From an uncultured Clostridia bacterium (GTDB taxonomy: Bacteria > Bacillota_A > Clostridia > Christensenellales > CAG-138): a stretch of 6,015 bases of DNA. Where the stretch lies: positions 1-6,015 of the forward strand of contig CALFIV010000390.1 in assembly GCA_937877295.1 (NCBI GenBank), given 5' to 3'. Within the stretch, counting starts at the first letter, position 1, and every line of letters begins with the position of its first letter. The translations under genes were made by a program, and so were the position numbers. This document shows positions 5,311 through 6,015 of this stretch, one piece after another. Below the pieces are notes generated by a model. That model was not told the origin of the DNA. It did no database searches and saw nothing but the letters and a program-made list of their open reading frames with translations.

Positions 5311-6015
5311 TTATGCCTCCTTCTGCGCGACCGGGCAGGGCGGGGTGATAACGCCGACCGGGCATTTCTCGACGCACTTGCCGCATTGCGTGCAGTTTTC
5401 ATATGTCACACGGGCCAGATTGCCGTCCATGTGGATCGCATCGAATGCGCATTGCCGTGTGCACAGCGTGCAGCCGATGCAGCCGACGGAGCAGACCTTC
5501 TTGACCTGCGGACCTTTGTCACGGTTCATGCACTGCACCGCAACGTGCTTGCTTTCCGGGACAAGCTCAATGAGTCCCTTCGGGCAAGCCTTGACGCACA
5601 GCCCGCAGGCGACGCACAGCTTGCGGTTGACGACCGCAACGCCGTCGATCATCGTGATCGCGCCCTGCGGACAGACCGAAACGCAAGAGCCGAGCCCCAT
5701 GCAGCCGTAGTCGCAGTCCTTGAGATTCAGACCGGCAAGCGCTGCCGAGCGGCAGTCGTGAATGCCGACGTAATTGCCCTGCTGCTTGGACGCTGCGCAA
5801 GTGCCCTTGCAGCGGACGAACGCAACCTTGCGCTCAAGGATTTCCGCATCCGTGCCCATGATGCCGCCGATCTTTTCCGCGACAGCCGCGCCGCCGACCG
5901 GGCAGCCGTTGACCGGAGCTTCTCCGGCGACGATCGCCGCTGCCATCGCGTCGCAGCCGGCATAGCCGCACGCGCCGCAGTTGTTGCCGGGAAGGACCTC
6001 GCGCACTTCCGCTTC
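5311..6015 (-). CDS. rnfB: Rnf-type electron transport complex subunit RnfB (5' end outside the window)
   Basis: The last 234 codons of this gene are present; the N-terminal membrane anchor lies beyond 6015. RnfB is the polyferredoxin subunit of the membrane Rnf complex, which couples ferredoxin oxidation and NAD+ reduction to ion pumping; it is thought to take electrons from ferredoxin on the cytoplasmic side. Counting from the window edge, the RnfB-specific cluster motif LPGNNCGACGYAGC spans residues 8-21 with a fourth cysteine at 38 (NGCPVGG). A cysteine-rich middle follows (C69, C73, C88, C101, C105, C111, C115), then ferredoxin-type motifs C134-C137-C140-C144, C179-C182-C185-C189 and C208-C211-C214-C218. 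This layout is that of long, clostridial-type RnfB with extra clusters. In many rnf operons (CDGEAB) RnfB is last, so the other subunits are expected upstream. The stop is 3 bp from nrfA, so the two are almost certainly co-transcribed. Confidence 0.93.
   Translation of the reverse strand, partial: EAEVREVLPGNNCGACGYAGCDAMAAAIVAGEAPVNGCPVGGAAVAEKIGGIMGTDAEILERKVAFVRCKGTCAASKQQGNYVGIHDCRSAALAGLNLKDCDYGCMGLGSCVSVCPQGAITMIDGVAVVNRKLCVACGLCVKACPKGLIELVPESKHVAVQCMNRDKGPQVKKVCSVGCIGCTLCTRQCAFDAIHMDGNLARVTYENCTQCGKCVEKCPVGVITPPCPVAQKEA

Overview
This window is a tightly packed stretch of an anaerobe's genome. All supported genes lie on the minus strand, so transcription runs from base 6015 towards base 1. 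The gene set is an Rnf-type iron-sulfur subunit, an ammonia-forming cytochrome c nitrite reductase, a split System II cytochrome c synthetase, a desulfoferrodoxin and the [FeFe]-hydrogenase maturation GTPase HydF. Together with strong AAGGAGG-type ribosome binding sites and a sigma-70/sigma-A-type promoter, this points to a strictly anaerobic, hydrogen-metabolising member of the Clostridia (Firmicutes). I infer the lineage from gene content and have not proved it.

Reading in the direction of transcription, bases 6015-1559 hold a respiratory block: the 3' part of rnfB, then nrfA three bases later, then a 72-bp gap with a stable hairpin, then resB, then ccsA overlapping resB by 4 bp. NrfA has five haem-binding motifs, including the lysine-ligated CxxCK active-site haem. 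ResB and CcsA make up the membrane complex that attaches haem to extracytoplasmic cytochromes c, so the block supplies both a multihaem enzyme and its assembly machinery. No nrfH/napC-type quinol dehydrogenase gene is present in the window. The rnfB-nrfA junction suggests that electrons may reach NrfA by way of the Rnf complex, but this is inference.

The ccsA terminator-like hairpin (1495-1528) overlaps a near-consensus promoter (1487-1515) that drives a lone phosphoribosyltransferase-like gene (804-1448). That protein has the PRPP-loop region of orotate phosphoribosyltransferases, but alanines replace the usual acidic pair. Only 7 bp past its stop codon lies a 145-bp palindromic MITE-like repeat (652-796) with 17-bp perfect terminal inverted repeats. 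It fills most of the gap before the desulfoferrodoxin gene (246-620) and leaves no room for an ordinary promoter outside it. A hairpin (201-224) follows desulfoferrodoxin, and the 5' end of hydF (1-166) runs off the window.

No plus-strand gene, tRNA, rRNA, CRISPR array or transposase gene could be supported. No gene-free stretch exceeds 300 bp; the longest is 621-803, described under the repeat.
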